NCBI GenBank assembly: GCA_016936975.1
Contig: JAFGWU010000080.1
Location: 1 to 36,332 of the forward strand
Reading direction: 5' to 3'
Length of the DNA stretch: 36,332 nt
Source of the DNA: Bacteroidales bacterium
GTDB taxonomy: Bacteria; Bacteroidota; Bacteroidia; Bacteroidales; GCA-2748055
The translations under genes were made by a program, and so were the position numbers. Positions 27,228 to 36,312 of the stretch are shown piece by piece. The notes below the pieces were generated by a model. It ran no database searches, had not been told where the DNA came from, and was given only the letters and a program-made list of their open reading frames with translations. Positions within the stretch are counted from its first letter, which is position 1, and the number at the start of each line of letters is the position of its first letter.

Positions 27228-30152
27228 CTACCTCTTAATTCGCAAAACCTTCCTTGTCATAACCGTTCCATCAGACATGCGTATCTTTTCAATAAATATT
27301 CCGTTCATATTATCTGTCTCATACACGGGCTGTCCGGAAAGGGTAAAATACTGCTTGGTTACAAACGTTGCCGGTTTTCCACGAGGATCTATAACCACGG
27401 TTGCAACCAGCACCTCTCCTGACAGATCCACTGTATGGAATATAACTCCTGATGTGGACAGGGATATGGCTCCCTGGTAGGTTTGCACCTCAAGGCCTGA
27501 TTTCAATCTGACATAAACAGGAGTTTCTGTAATTTCACCATTTGTTTGTGTAAGGATGATCCCCTGACTGAAATCTGAACCGGCATTTATCGATACTTCA
27601 TATGCATCGGGTGCAAGGATGCTGACATCATCAAAAAGAGAGGTACCCGATACATTGAATGATTTGGGTTCAGACGGTCCTGATCCTTTGTAATAAGCAA
27701 AACCATTCAGTTCAAGGGTCGACACGACAATCTCCGGAGCAGCATTCACAACGCCGGACAGTGAAATCAGTGTGCCTGTAATTCCGGTGGAGGAAATATT
27801 TATTTCACCGGTGTAGTTATCCTGACTGAGCCCGGATGCCATCCTGACATAGATCGTTTTTTGCGACACGATTCCGTTGCTCTGGTTAAGGATCAGACTC
27901 CGGGTATAGCCTGCACCCGGACTTAATGATATCTCAAAACCCTCCGTCACGCTTATCACAATGTTCCCTGTAAGCCATTCTCCCGATACAGTAAATGATT
28001 CGTACGTTGAAGGACCAAATCCTTCTGCATATTGAAAACTGTTCTGCGATACTTCTTCCGCCTCCAGATATATCAAAGGATCAGGCATTGGATTGCTGAT
28101 CCCTTCAGGACCAAACGCCTGAACCTTGCTGCCATCTGTTCCCTCGAGGTAGCCGGGGAAATATGACACGGATATGTAATCGCCGGGCGTAACTGAACTG
28201 CTCAGAATGAATTGCAATGTGGTATTTTCCTCCGGATCGACCTGAATGGTTTTAATGGCAATGTCCTGGCTTGAAAAGAACCTGAAATCACCTCTCTTAA
28301 TAGTATTGCTTTCGATGGGTTTATTGAAAGTGATTGTCAGAGATGCATCTCCGGTAAGTTCAGCCCTGACAGGTTCCGGACCTTTCAACCTGGCTTCTCC
28401 TTCCCGTAATACAAAAACAGTGTCGTCATATCCCTTCAGGCACTGAATGTCAAAAACTCTCACCGTATCGTTAAACATTACTTCTATTTCATAATCCCCG
28501 TAATAGGCATTAAATGTGAGCTCATTGGTGGTATTCAGGACCGTATCGAAGTTGGTCGCCCATTTGGTCTTTGTATAGTATAACAGTGTATCGGCGGCAA
28601 TTTTTGGTTTATGATCGGCATCAAAAAAGCCGGTATTTTCACGCCATGCTCCATCGTCGCTCAGGGCCCAGCATATCATACCGGTAATGGAAGGATGGGA
28701 AAAAGCAATGGTCAGTACCTTAATAAAATCCCGTGCCTGTTCCAGCTGGGTAAGATTTCCTCCATAATCGTATTCTGTAAACCGAATCGGCAGACCTGCC
28801 TCTGCCACAATGTTAACATTCTTTACCAGTTCATCGATGCCTGGCCTGCAGCAATCCCAGAAATGGGCCTGCATTCCCACACCCGTTACCGGACCTCCCA
28901 TTTCCTTTATCTTCAGAATAAGATCCCTGTATTCTTCCGCCTGGCCCCAATTATATTCAACATTGTAATCGTTTATAAACAGTCCGGCATCCGGATCGGC
29001 AGAACGCGCCCATTTAAAACAGTTCCAGAGTATAGAATCCCCAACTATGTTTCTCAGATGATCAGCGTGATCGGTTAAAGGTTCATTAATAACATCATAC
29101 TCCCTGATAATGCCTTTGTAGCGCGTTACTTCCCTGATAACCCTCATTTTGCAGGTGTCAGTTATTGCCTGTGGGGATGGAAGTTCCCTCACCCAGGCTG
29201 GCATGGAATGATCGTCATCTCCCCCCCAGAGCAAATTATGTCCTCTCAGGTCCCAACCCACTTCCCGGGTCCACCGGACCGCATTTTCAAAATTGGTATA
29301 GTTGGGTTCGGTATGTAAGGGCTGGATGCCACTCCATTTGAAAGAATTACCCGTTACACCGTAATTGAAATACTTATACATGGCTGCTTTCATCCATTGT
29401 TCCTTTGAAGGTACTGTTGAGATATCCGGATCGAAATATCCTGTCTCTGAAATATACCGGTTACCGTCCTGTGTGGTTAATGCAGCGCCTCCACAATTTA
29501 TCCTTGTTACCCCTGAGCTGTTAAGATCTTCAATTTTAATACCCTTTATTGCAGCATTGTCAACTGAAGCTGTGAGTTCAATATGGATAAAATTTTTTGT
29601 GGCGGTAAGGACAATAGCGGTGTCGATGGCAATATTTTTACCTCCGGCCTCTTTATACGTATCGAAATCATCAAGAAAAAGCTGACCATCCACGTGAACA
29701 TCAAAGATCCTTGCTCCGGCTCCGTTGTGATATATCTCTGCAAATTTCAGGGTAATTCTGTATTCTATTCCCTTTGAAGCGGGAATGGCATAGGCCAGGT
29801 AATCATCCCATCTTTCCGTCTGATAGATCTCCGCATCTTCATCTGCCAGAACAACGCTCGTTGTACTGTAAGAATTTCCCATGCTGGCTGATCCTTCGTA
29901 AAAATCAAAAGCTATTCCAAATGGAAATTCATGCTTCTTCATCCGAACGGATACATCACCGTTATACAGATTTCCGTCCTTATCAAAAATCTGTACACTA
30001 AATTCACCTTTTCTTAATGTATCAATCCTTTCCTGTGCCTTATCATACCATGCCTGATAGGACTGACCCAGGATCCGGTCTGATGAAAAAATGCCCACTC
30101 CAATAAAAACTAATACTCCGGATACAAAATAATTAATACGTATTCCTCTCAT
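27228..30152 (-). CDS. GH10 endo-beta-1,4-xylanase with inserted malectin-like domain and T9SS-like tail
   Basis: A 974-residue secreted xylanase. After a signal peptide (to about ILGQ, residue 30) the GH10 barrel begins with a strand domain FSVQIFDKDGNLYNGDVSVR and KKHEFPFGIAF (about 50-82). A malectin-like (CBM57-type) insert at about 85-248 interrupts it, and the barrel resumes with KEQWMKAAMYKYFNYGVTGNSFKW. WDLRGHNLLWG, acid/base E357 (YDVINEP), GVGMQAHFW, nucleophile E460 (PIRFTEYD) and ICWALSDDGAW are present; the E357-E460 spacing is normal. An SbsA-type Ig domain (about 590-690), two related beta-sandwich repeats of about 100 residues (704-801 and 815-914) and a C-terminal sorting-like tail (GIFIEKIRMSDGTVMTRKVLRI) follow. 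The malectin segments are in permuted order. It should cut xylan outside the cell. Confidence 0.92.
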   Translation of the reverse strand: MRGIRINYFVSGVLVFIGVGIFSSDRILGQSYQAWYDKAQERIDTLRKGEFSVQIFDKDGNLYNGDVSVRMKKHEFPFGIAFDFYEGSASMGNSYSTTSVVLADEDAEIYQTERWDDYLAYAIPASKGIEYRITLKFAEIYHNGAGARIFDVHVDGQLFLDDFDTYKEAGGKNIAIDTAIVLTATKNFIHIELTASVDNAAIKGIKIEDLNSSGVTRINCGGAALTTQDGNRYISETGYFDPDISTVPSKEQWMKAAMYKYFNYGVTGNSFKWSGIQPLHTEPNYTNFENAVRWTREVGWDLRGHNLLWGGDDDHSMPAWVRELPSPQAITDTCKMRVIREVTRYKGIIREYDVINEPLTDHADHLRNIVGDSILWNCFKWARSADPDAGLFINDYNVEYNWGQAEEYRDLILKIKEMGGPVTGVGMQAHFWDCCRPGIDELVKNVNIVAEAGLPIRFTEYDYGGNLTQLEQARDFIKVLTIAFSHPSITGMICWALSDDGAWRENTGFFDADHKPKIAADTLLYYTKTKWATNFDTVLNTTNELTFNAYYGDYEIEVMFNDTVRVFDIQCLKGYDDTVFVLREGEARLKGPEPVRAELTGDASLTITFNKPIESNTIKRGDFRFFSSQDIAIKTIQVDPEENTTLQFILSSSVTPGDYISVSYFPGYLEGTDGSKVQAFGPEGISNPMPDPLIYLEAEEVSQNSFQYAEGFGPSTYESFTVSGEWLTGNIVISVTEGFEISLSPGAGYTRSLILNQSNGIVSQKTIYVRMASGLSQDNYTGEINISSTGITGTLISLSGVVNAAPEIVVSTLELNGFAYYKGSGPSEPKSFNVSGTSLFDDVSILAPDAYEVSINAGSDFSQGIILTQTNGEITETPVYVRLKSGLEVQTYQGAISLSTSGVIFHTVDLSGEVLVATVVIDPRGKPATFVTKQYFTLSGQPVYETDNMNGIFIEKIRMSDGTVMTRKVLRIKR

Positions 30153-30407
30153 TTTTCAATTCTTTAAATAAAATGATCAAAGCCATCAGAGAATTCTCCC
30201 TATCGTTCCTTCACGCCCTTAATATACTTTTTTAGTTCCCCTGTCAGGGTAAAGCCGGCCCCCTCATCAGAAGGTTTCCATGCCAGGACGGGAACAGGGT
30301 TGGATTTTGCTTATGTACTCCTCATCCCCGAGGCAGATTTTAATCTTTGATATGGCGCATTTCGGCAACAGAGGTAGCTCCGGGCCTTTTCTTGGTTTAA
30401 AGATGAA

Positions 30408-31640
<1,233 letters not shown>

Positions 31641-31648
31641 TTATGTAT

Positions 31649-34600
31649 TTATTCCAATCCTGAGTTCTCAATCCGGAAGTAATCGAACGATACATTAAAG
31701 GGCATCTCCGGTTTGGTAGTATCCGGATCGAACCAGAACGTGCTTTTCATGTTTTGCGTAATCACTCCGTCGCATACGATCAGCCCTGACCTGATGTCTT
31801 TGAGCAGAATATCCGCTGTTCCGAGTGTATCAAACTTTTCACCATCCATTGAATAACAGGCAGTGTAGAGGCTTCCTTTTTTCTCCAGTCTTAGAACAAG
31901 GGGATGAGCATCCGTAATCTTTTCCTGTAAATTGACGGATGCCAATGATTTTGCGATATCATTCTCTTCCATGACCAGGTCAATGGTGCCTGGTTGTTCC
32001 TGCTGTTCCGATTGTCTTCCGAACCTGGCAGTTTTGATCACTGCCCGGAACATCAGTTTAACAAAATTCCGGTCATCCTGATAAACTAAAATTCCTGCGT
32101 TCTCAGGCTGGGATGGTACTCTGGAGGCCACCAGCCTGGTCTCAACTGTCCAATCGCTGTTGGCACTTTGCAGCAGCAGGTTTTTTGCATTGTTGGTGCC
32201 TTCGGAAACATCCCCGGATTCACTCGTAATGGTCAGCCAGCCAGGCTTATCCGTAAGGGTGTAGTGTGACGGATGTTCCCTTATCCAAACCCACTGATCG
32301 CCGACAGCTGTACCATTGAACTCATCCCCTGCCGATTTCAGATCAAAATTGAAGTAATAGGTATTCGTCTCAAGCGTAATATTATCGATGAAGTTCACCA
32401 CGGTGGTTCCCGGAATACCCGTTGCACTTTCTATTTCAACAGTTATATCATTGCCTGCCGCAGTCGCTTTGACCGCAGGTGCTTTCGCACTCTTTTTCAG
32501 CAAATAGCTGTACGCTTTGACGTTTGTATCGAAATCCCTGATCTTTTTACCGCCTGCGGTAATCGTTGCAGGACGAAGGTCCGGCATAACTTTTAAGGGA
32601 TAACTGCCCGATTCAGTGGTTCCGTCAACGGTGACATAAGCAAAAATCAGGGCGGTTCCGACTCCTGTGGCCGTCACTTTCCCGTTTTTATCCACGCTGG
32701 CCACGGCAGGATTGTTGCTTTTATAAATGATATCAGCTTTCTCCGTATCGTAAAAGCTATCGTCAGACATGGCCGCCGTTACACTTGTCCGGACAGTGTC
32801 ACCCGGATGGAGAACCACCCTGTCTGTTTCCGCTACCACTGTTTTTAATACCGGCTTATAGGTACCGTTCATGGTGGCCGTCAGTCGTCCCCTGATATCC
32901 CTGGAGGATGCACCGATCTCAAAAACATAATCCCCCTGGTCAAACGTTATCCTGTCCTTTTCAGGATCCCAGAACCAGAGATCCTCACAATCGATATCGA
33001 TGGAAACTGTTTTAACCTGACCGGCCGGTATGGTAACCCGCTTAAAGCCTTTCAGCCGTTTGATCGGTCGTTCCAGCGATGCCGGACTGTCGGGCGTGCA
33101 GATATAAACCTGAACAACCTCGTCGCCGTCTACCTCCCCGGTATTCTTCACGTCAACAAGCACATTTATTTTATCGTTAGGCGTGATAGTGCTTTTACTG
33201 ATGGCGAAGTTGCTGTATTCAAAGGTGGTATAGGACATGCCATAGCCGAACTCGTAGGAAACGTCCCCTTCATAATACCAGTAGGTCCTTCCGCTCTTTT
33301 CACCGGAGGATCTCAGATTGTAATCATTGAAATCGGGAAGGTCGTTCAATGATTTATGCCAGGTTACATTCAGTTTCCCACCCGGATTTACATCGCCGAA
33401 CAATATCCTGGCCATGGCGGTTCCCTGTGCCTGGCCGTTATAGCCGGTCCAGATGATTCCTTTTACACCCGGAAGGTGCCTGAACTGTTCCACCTCGACC
33501 ATACCCATTGTCTGCATCACCACAACCGTATTCGGGTTGACTGCTGCTACGGCTTTTATGAGTTCGGTCTGATTTCCGGGCAGGGTAATTGCAAACCTGT
33601 CAGATTCCTCACGTCCTGTGGTGAGATTGGTGCCCACAAAAACAACGGCTACATCGGCAGACGCTGCGATATCCAGTGTTTCCCGGTCAATGGCCTGTGC
33701 TTCAGGTTCGCGGTAAACAAATACGATGGTTTGAAGTCCTGTGATCCCCAGTGTATTGATCTTTACAGGAACGACCCTCGGTCTTCCGAAACGCCCAAAC
33801 CTTCCTTCCTGTTGATCGGCTTCTATTTTTTCTGTTGCAAGGAGATTCCCGGTTACAGAACCGACCCTTACTTCAAGTATTCCTCCTTCCCCGCTGACGG
33901 TCATGTTGCACCGAATGGAGTCAACTTCCGTTATGTCCACGTTATGGTACAATGTCCAGTCCCCATTCTTTATTCCCCTTACAGAAGACTGTCCGAACCT
34001 TGCAGTTGTAATTAATCCTTTTGAAGAAGCATCGAAATCTGCAGCATTAACCTCCTGTACCACTGCGCCGTCGCGCACTGTTGAGAAATCAATCATAGTA
34101 AAGAAATCCGTCCTGTTTTCAGTATTCCCGCCTGACCTGGAAACCACCTCCGTAAGATGGTTATTCTCTGCAAGATAATTCCGGATTCCTGCCAGTGGAG
34201 AGATTTTCAGATCAGGTTCCACTTCACCCGAGTAATCCCCCAGTTCTATCCTGTCGGCCTGCGGGCCCAGAACTGCAATCTTACGGATCCCGTTTAGATC
34301 TATCGGCAGTATCTTGTTCCCTGTGCTTTCATCTGCAGTGTTCTTTAAAAGGACAGGCGTTTTGGTAGCCACCTCAATGGCCAGGTCGTTATGCGAAGGA
34401 TCGTTGATAATGGTTGGCTTAATCCCAGCATAGGGTACCATCTCCGGCGGATCAAACTCTCCCAGGCGCATGCGTATCGTGAAAATATTTACCAGGGCCC
34501 TGTCGATATCTCCCTGCGTGAGCACTCCTTTTGCCAGTGCTTTAAGGGCGTTGTTCTGGTAGACGCCGCCACAGTCGGTATCAACACCGGCTGCCAGTCC

Positions 34601-35479
34601 CAGTGCTGCTGCCTCTTCATAGCTTTCCGCATAATGGTGTCCACGCACCATATCGTCTATTGCTCCGCAGTCGCCGGTAACATACCCGTCGAGACCATAG
34701 GTTTTCCTGGCAATGGAATCCACAAGGTATTTGCTTGCCGATACCGGTACACCGTTCACCGCACTGTAGGCTGTCATGATCGCCGGAAGGTTGTAATCCC
34801 TGATAAGCGTTCTGTATGGAAGCAGGTAGTACTCACGCATGTCCCTGTCGTCCATATCGGCACTTCCTGTGTGGCGGTTATACTCGGTATTGTTGGCAAA
34901 ATAATGTTTGCCACACGGAACGGCTTTCAGGTACCGGGGATCATCTCCCATCAGGCCCTGGATAAATCCTCTTCCGATCTGGGAAACCAGGTAAGGATCT
35001 TCACCAAATGTTTCGGCTGTTCTTCCCCATCTGGGATCCCGGGCGGGTTCAACAACCGGCGACCAGTAAGTCAGGGTAAATATGAGATCGTGGTTGAAGC
35101 CTCTTGCCTCATCTGAAATCACTTTTGTTTCCCGCTTAATCAGTTCCGGGTCCCAGGTAGATCCCACTGCGACGCTGTTGGGGAAGGAAGTGGCCGTCAT
35201 GCCGCTGTTATTGTTTCTTCCGAGGATACCATGCAGGGCTTCTCCCCAGAAATCGTAATGGTTTATTCCCAGGCGGGGAACCGGGGTCATGGTATTGCCC
35301 AGCTGGCTTTGCTTCTCTTCCGGGGTCATACGTGAAACCAGGTCGGCGGCTCTTTCCCTGAATGAATAGGAGGTGTTCAGGTATACAGGTATTTTAGAAG
35401 GCTTGCTTTCGGGAATAAAAGCCATAATGACAAAGGATAACAGTGCCATTACCAACAATCGGGTGGATGTGAATTTCAT
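31649..35479 (-). CDS. GH3 beta-xylosidase/glucosidase with CBM6-like insert and C-terminal LamG-like module
   Basis: A 1276-residue multi-domain glycosidase (start ATG 35479, MKFTSTRLLVMALLSFVIMAF). The N-terminal GH3 barrel contains the nucleophile D270 (YVTGDCGAIDDM), K191-H192 (CGKHYFANN) and DPRWGRTAETFGEDPYL. The GH3 C-domain is split: its first half at about 370-465, then a CBM6-like beta-sandwich insert (about 470-605), then the second half with VAVVFVGTNLTTGREESDRFAITLPGNQ, whose Glu pair includes the candidate acid/base. An Fn3-like domain (about 765-855), a BIG2 Ig domain (about 905-960) and a C-terminal concanavalin-like module resembling the GH43 C2 domain (about 1050-1270) follow. 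The WGRTAETFGEDPYL signature resembles xylosidase/arabinosidase GH3 enzymes. It probably trims oligosaccharides produced by the GH10 enzyme. Confidence 0.93.
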   Translation of the reverse strand: MKFTSTRLLVMALLSFVIMAFIPESKPSKIPVYLNTSYSFRERAADLVSRMTPEEKQSQLGNTMTPVPRLGINHYDFWGEALHGILGRNNNSGMTATSFPNSVAVGSTWDPELIKRETKVISDEARGFNHDLIFTLTYWSPVVEPARDPRWGRTAETFGEDPYLVSQIGRGFIQGLMGDDPRYLKAVPCGKHYFANNTEYNRHTGSADMDDRDMREYYLLPYRTLIRDYNLPAIMTAYSAVNGVPVSASKYLVDSIARKTYGLDGYVTGDCGAIDDMVRGHHYAESYEEAAALGLAAGVDTDCGGVYQNNALKALAKGVLTQGDIDRALVNIFTIRMRLGEFDPPEMVPYAGIKPTIINDPSHNDLAIEVATKTPVLLKNTADESTGNKILPIDLNGIRKIAVLGPQADRIELGDYSGEVEPDLKISPLAGIRNYLAENNHLTEVVSRSGGNTENRTDFFTMIDFSTVRDGAVVQEVNAADFDASSKGLITTARFGQSSVRGIKNGDWTLYHNVDITEVDSIRCNMTVSGEGGILEVRVGSVTGNLLATEKIEADQQEGRFGRFGRPRVVPVKINTLGITGLQTIVFVYREPEAQAIDRETLDIAASADVAVVFVGTNLTTGREESDRFAITLPGNQTELIKAVAAVNPNTVVVMQTMGMVEVEQFRHLPGVKGIIWTGYNGQAQGTAMARILFGDVNPGGKLNVTWHKSLNDLPDFNDYNLRSSGEKSGRTYWYYEGDVSYEFGYGMSYTTFEYSNFAISKSTITPNDKINVLVDVKNTGEVDGDEVVQVYICTPDSPASLERPIKRLKGFKRVTIPAGQVKTVSIDIDCEDLWFWDPEKDRITFDQGDYVFEIGASSRDIRGRLTATMNGTYKPVLKTVVAETDRVVLHPGDTVRTSVTAAMSDDSFYDTEKADIIYKSNNPAVASVDKNGKVTATGVGTALIFAYVTVDGTTESGSYPLKVMPDLRPATITAGGKKIRDFDTNVKAYSYLLKKSAKAPAVKATAAGNDITVEIESATGIPGTTVVNFIDNITLETNTYYFNFDLKSAGDEFNGTAVGDQWVWIREHPSHYTLTDKPGWLTITSESGDVSEGTNNAKNLLLQSANSDWTVETRLVASRVPSQPENAGILVYQDDRNFVKLMFRAVIKTARFGRQSEQQEQPGTIDLVMEENDIAKSLASVNLQEKITDAHPLVLRLEKKGSLYTACYSMDGEKFDTLGTADILLKDIRSGLIVCDGVITQNMKSTFWFDPDTTKPEMPFNVSFDYFRIENSGLE

Positions 35480-35514
35480 AGTAATCGCGTTTAAAATGAT
35501 CGAACTTGCTCTTT

Positions 35515-35522
35515 CAAAGATA
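35515..35522 (-). promoter_or_regulatory. Possible -7 box upstream of GH3
   Basis: TATCTTTG on the minus strand fits TAnnTTTG, 36 bp before the GH3 start, giving a leader of about 30 nt. No TTTG is found at the -33 distance; an ATTG lies closer than usual (35540-35537). A short motif of this sort occurs often by chance, so this is weak. I see no other feature in the remaining gap, 35523-35761. Confidence 0.25.
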
Positions 35523-35761
35523 ATATAAGCTCTGTACAATTTCATAATTCGGCGGGCGGAAAACATTCAATTTTGATCAGCTTCCCTAAAAATACCCGGC
35601 TTCTGCTCTGCCATAAAAATTCCCTTCTTTTTTATAGCCCTAATTGAATCTAAGTTAAACAATCTGCTAATCTGTTTTCAGTTTTTTGTCCGGCTATTTG
35701 GGGGGCTGATACATATTCTCTATGAATCTTCAAAACCATCAACAAATCCATCAACACCCCT

Positions 35762-35795
35762 AAAAACAAAGCCCGCAAGTCATTGACTGTGCGGG
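35762..35795 (-). terminator. Terminator hairpin after the broken tRNA-Phe copy
   Basis: CCCGCA (35772-35777) and TGCGGG (35790-35795) form a stem around a 12-nt loop that contains AGT/ACT. On the minus strand it is followed by CTTTGTTTTT. It lies 17 bp past the tRNA-derived sequence ending at 35813, as if it had once terminated a complete tRNA-Phe at this position. Confidence 0.6.
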
Positions 35796-35812
35796 ATCTT
35801 CGTTTAAAAGGT

Positions 35813-35873
35813 GTGGTGCCACCAGGAATCGAACCAGCCCCGATATGTATCGGGGAGGATTTTCAGTCCTGTG
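35813..35873 (-). pseudogene. Partial tRNA-Phe copy interrupted by an 18-bp palindrome
   Basis: On the minus strand, 35873-35856 is identical to the anticodon arm of the intact tRNA-Phe (36263-36246, 18 nt), and 35837-35813 is identical to its T-arm, acceptor 3' strand and two following bases (36238-36214, 25 nt). Between them the 7-nt GGTGTCC of the real tRNA is replaced by the palindrome CCCCGATACATATCGGGG (35855-35838; 8-bp stem, 2-nt loop). No 5' half is present: upstream of 35873 the sequence is the GIY-YIG gene. It cannot make a tRNA. The 401-bp offset from the true copy places the nuclease gene exactly between the two. Confidence 0.88.
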
Positions 35874-36168
35874 TTTCTTTATAGCGATTCATAAGTTCTT
35901 GTGCGATTTCAGGGTATCTTTTCAGGTTTTCAATGTATCTTTTGCTTTTCATTCTTTTTATATGCGCTTCTATTTTTCTGGCTTGCTCCAACGAGTCACA
36001 TTCGATTTCGTGAAATAAAATCCAGTCTTTTACTTTATGTGTAAATTTTGAATCACCGTAGTAATCGGACAAATGTCTTTCTAACCTTTCGTTTACCTCT
36101 AATACGGTGGTTCCGCTGTAGTACCGATCCAGTTGTAAACTGTACAATATGTAAACATAGAAATTCAT
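35863..36168 (-). CDS. Small GIY-YIG endonuclease-domain protein
   Basis: A 101-residue single-domain protein of the GIY-YIG superfamily (UPF0213/UvrC-type small group). The first motif reads YVYIL and the second YYSG (YIG with Ser), in MNFYVYILYSLQLDRYYSGTT. NERLERHLSDYYGDSKFTHKV carries the conserved Arg/His helix, and ARKIEAHIKRMKSKRYIENL carries the metal-binding Glu. The ATG at 36168 is preferred; a GTG at 36192 lies inside the terminator stem. The last codons, ACA CAG GAC TGA, lie in the copied tRNA-Phe anticodon arm, so the ORF end and stop come from tRNA sequence. The gene begins 6 bp past the T-tract of the tRNA-Phe terminator. Proteins of this type may be mobile nucleases; the cellular role of this one is unknown. 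Confidence 0.85.
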   Translation of the reverse strand: MNFYVYILYSLQLDRYYSGTTVLEVNERLERHLSDYYGDSKFTHKVKDWILFHEIECDSLEQARKIEAHIKRMKSKRYIENLKRYPEIAQELMNRYKETQD

Positions 36169-36173
36169 AAGGA

Positions 36174-36206
36174 TAAAAAAACCGCAAGACACATTCGCTT
36201 GCGGTT
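36174..36206 (-). terminator. Intrinsic terminator of tRNA-Phe
   Basis: AACCGCAAG (36206-36198 on the minus strand) pairs perfectly with CTTGCGGTT (36188-36180) across a 9-nt loop. The stem is followed by a run of T on the minus strand (36179-36174). It starts 8 bp after the tRNA 3' end. The nuclease ORF begins immediately past it, so that gene needs its own promoter or read-through. Confidence 0.8.
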
Positions 36207-36214
36207 TCTTTCGG

Positions 36215-36287
36215 TGGTGCCACCAGGAATCGAACCAGGGACACCAGGATTTTCAGTCCTGTGCTCTACCTACTGAGCTATGGCACC
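36215..36287 (-). tRNA. tRNA-Phe (anticodon GAA)
   Basis: A 73-nt cloverleaf. The acceptor GGTGCCA/TGGCACC pairs perfectly with discriminator A. The D-arm is GCTC/GAGC, the anticodon stem CAGGA/TCCTG holds loop CTGAAAA (GAA, Phe), the variable loop is GTGTC and the T-loop is TTCGATT. The T-stem CCTGG/CCTGG leaves a U51:U63 mismatch. No CCA is encoded. It appears functional, and part of it is copied downstream. Confidence 0.93.
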
Positions 36288-36312
36288 GACACATTATTTT
36301 TTATTCGGCCTT

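Noticed and set aside
33356-34015. Plus-strand ORF of 219 codons
   Set aside because: Shadow of the GH3 gene; its composition follows the opposite-strand codons.
35838-35855. Palindrome as an ordinary intrinsic terminator of the GIY-YIG gene
   Set aside because: It has a 2-nt loop and no T-tract, and sits inside tRNA-derived sequence; the true terminator-like hairpin is at 35762-35795.
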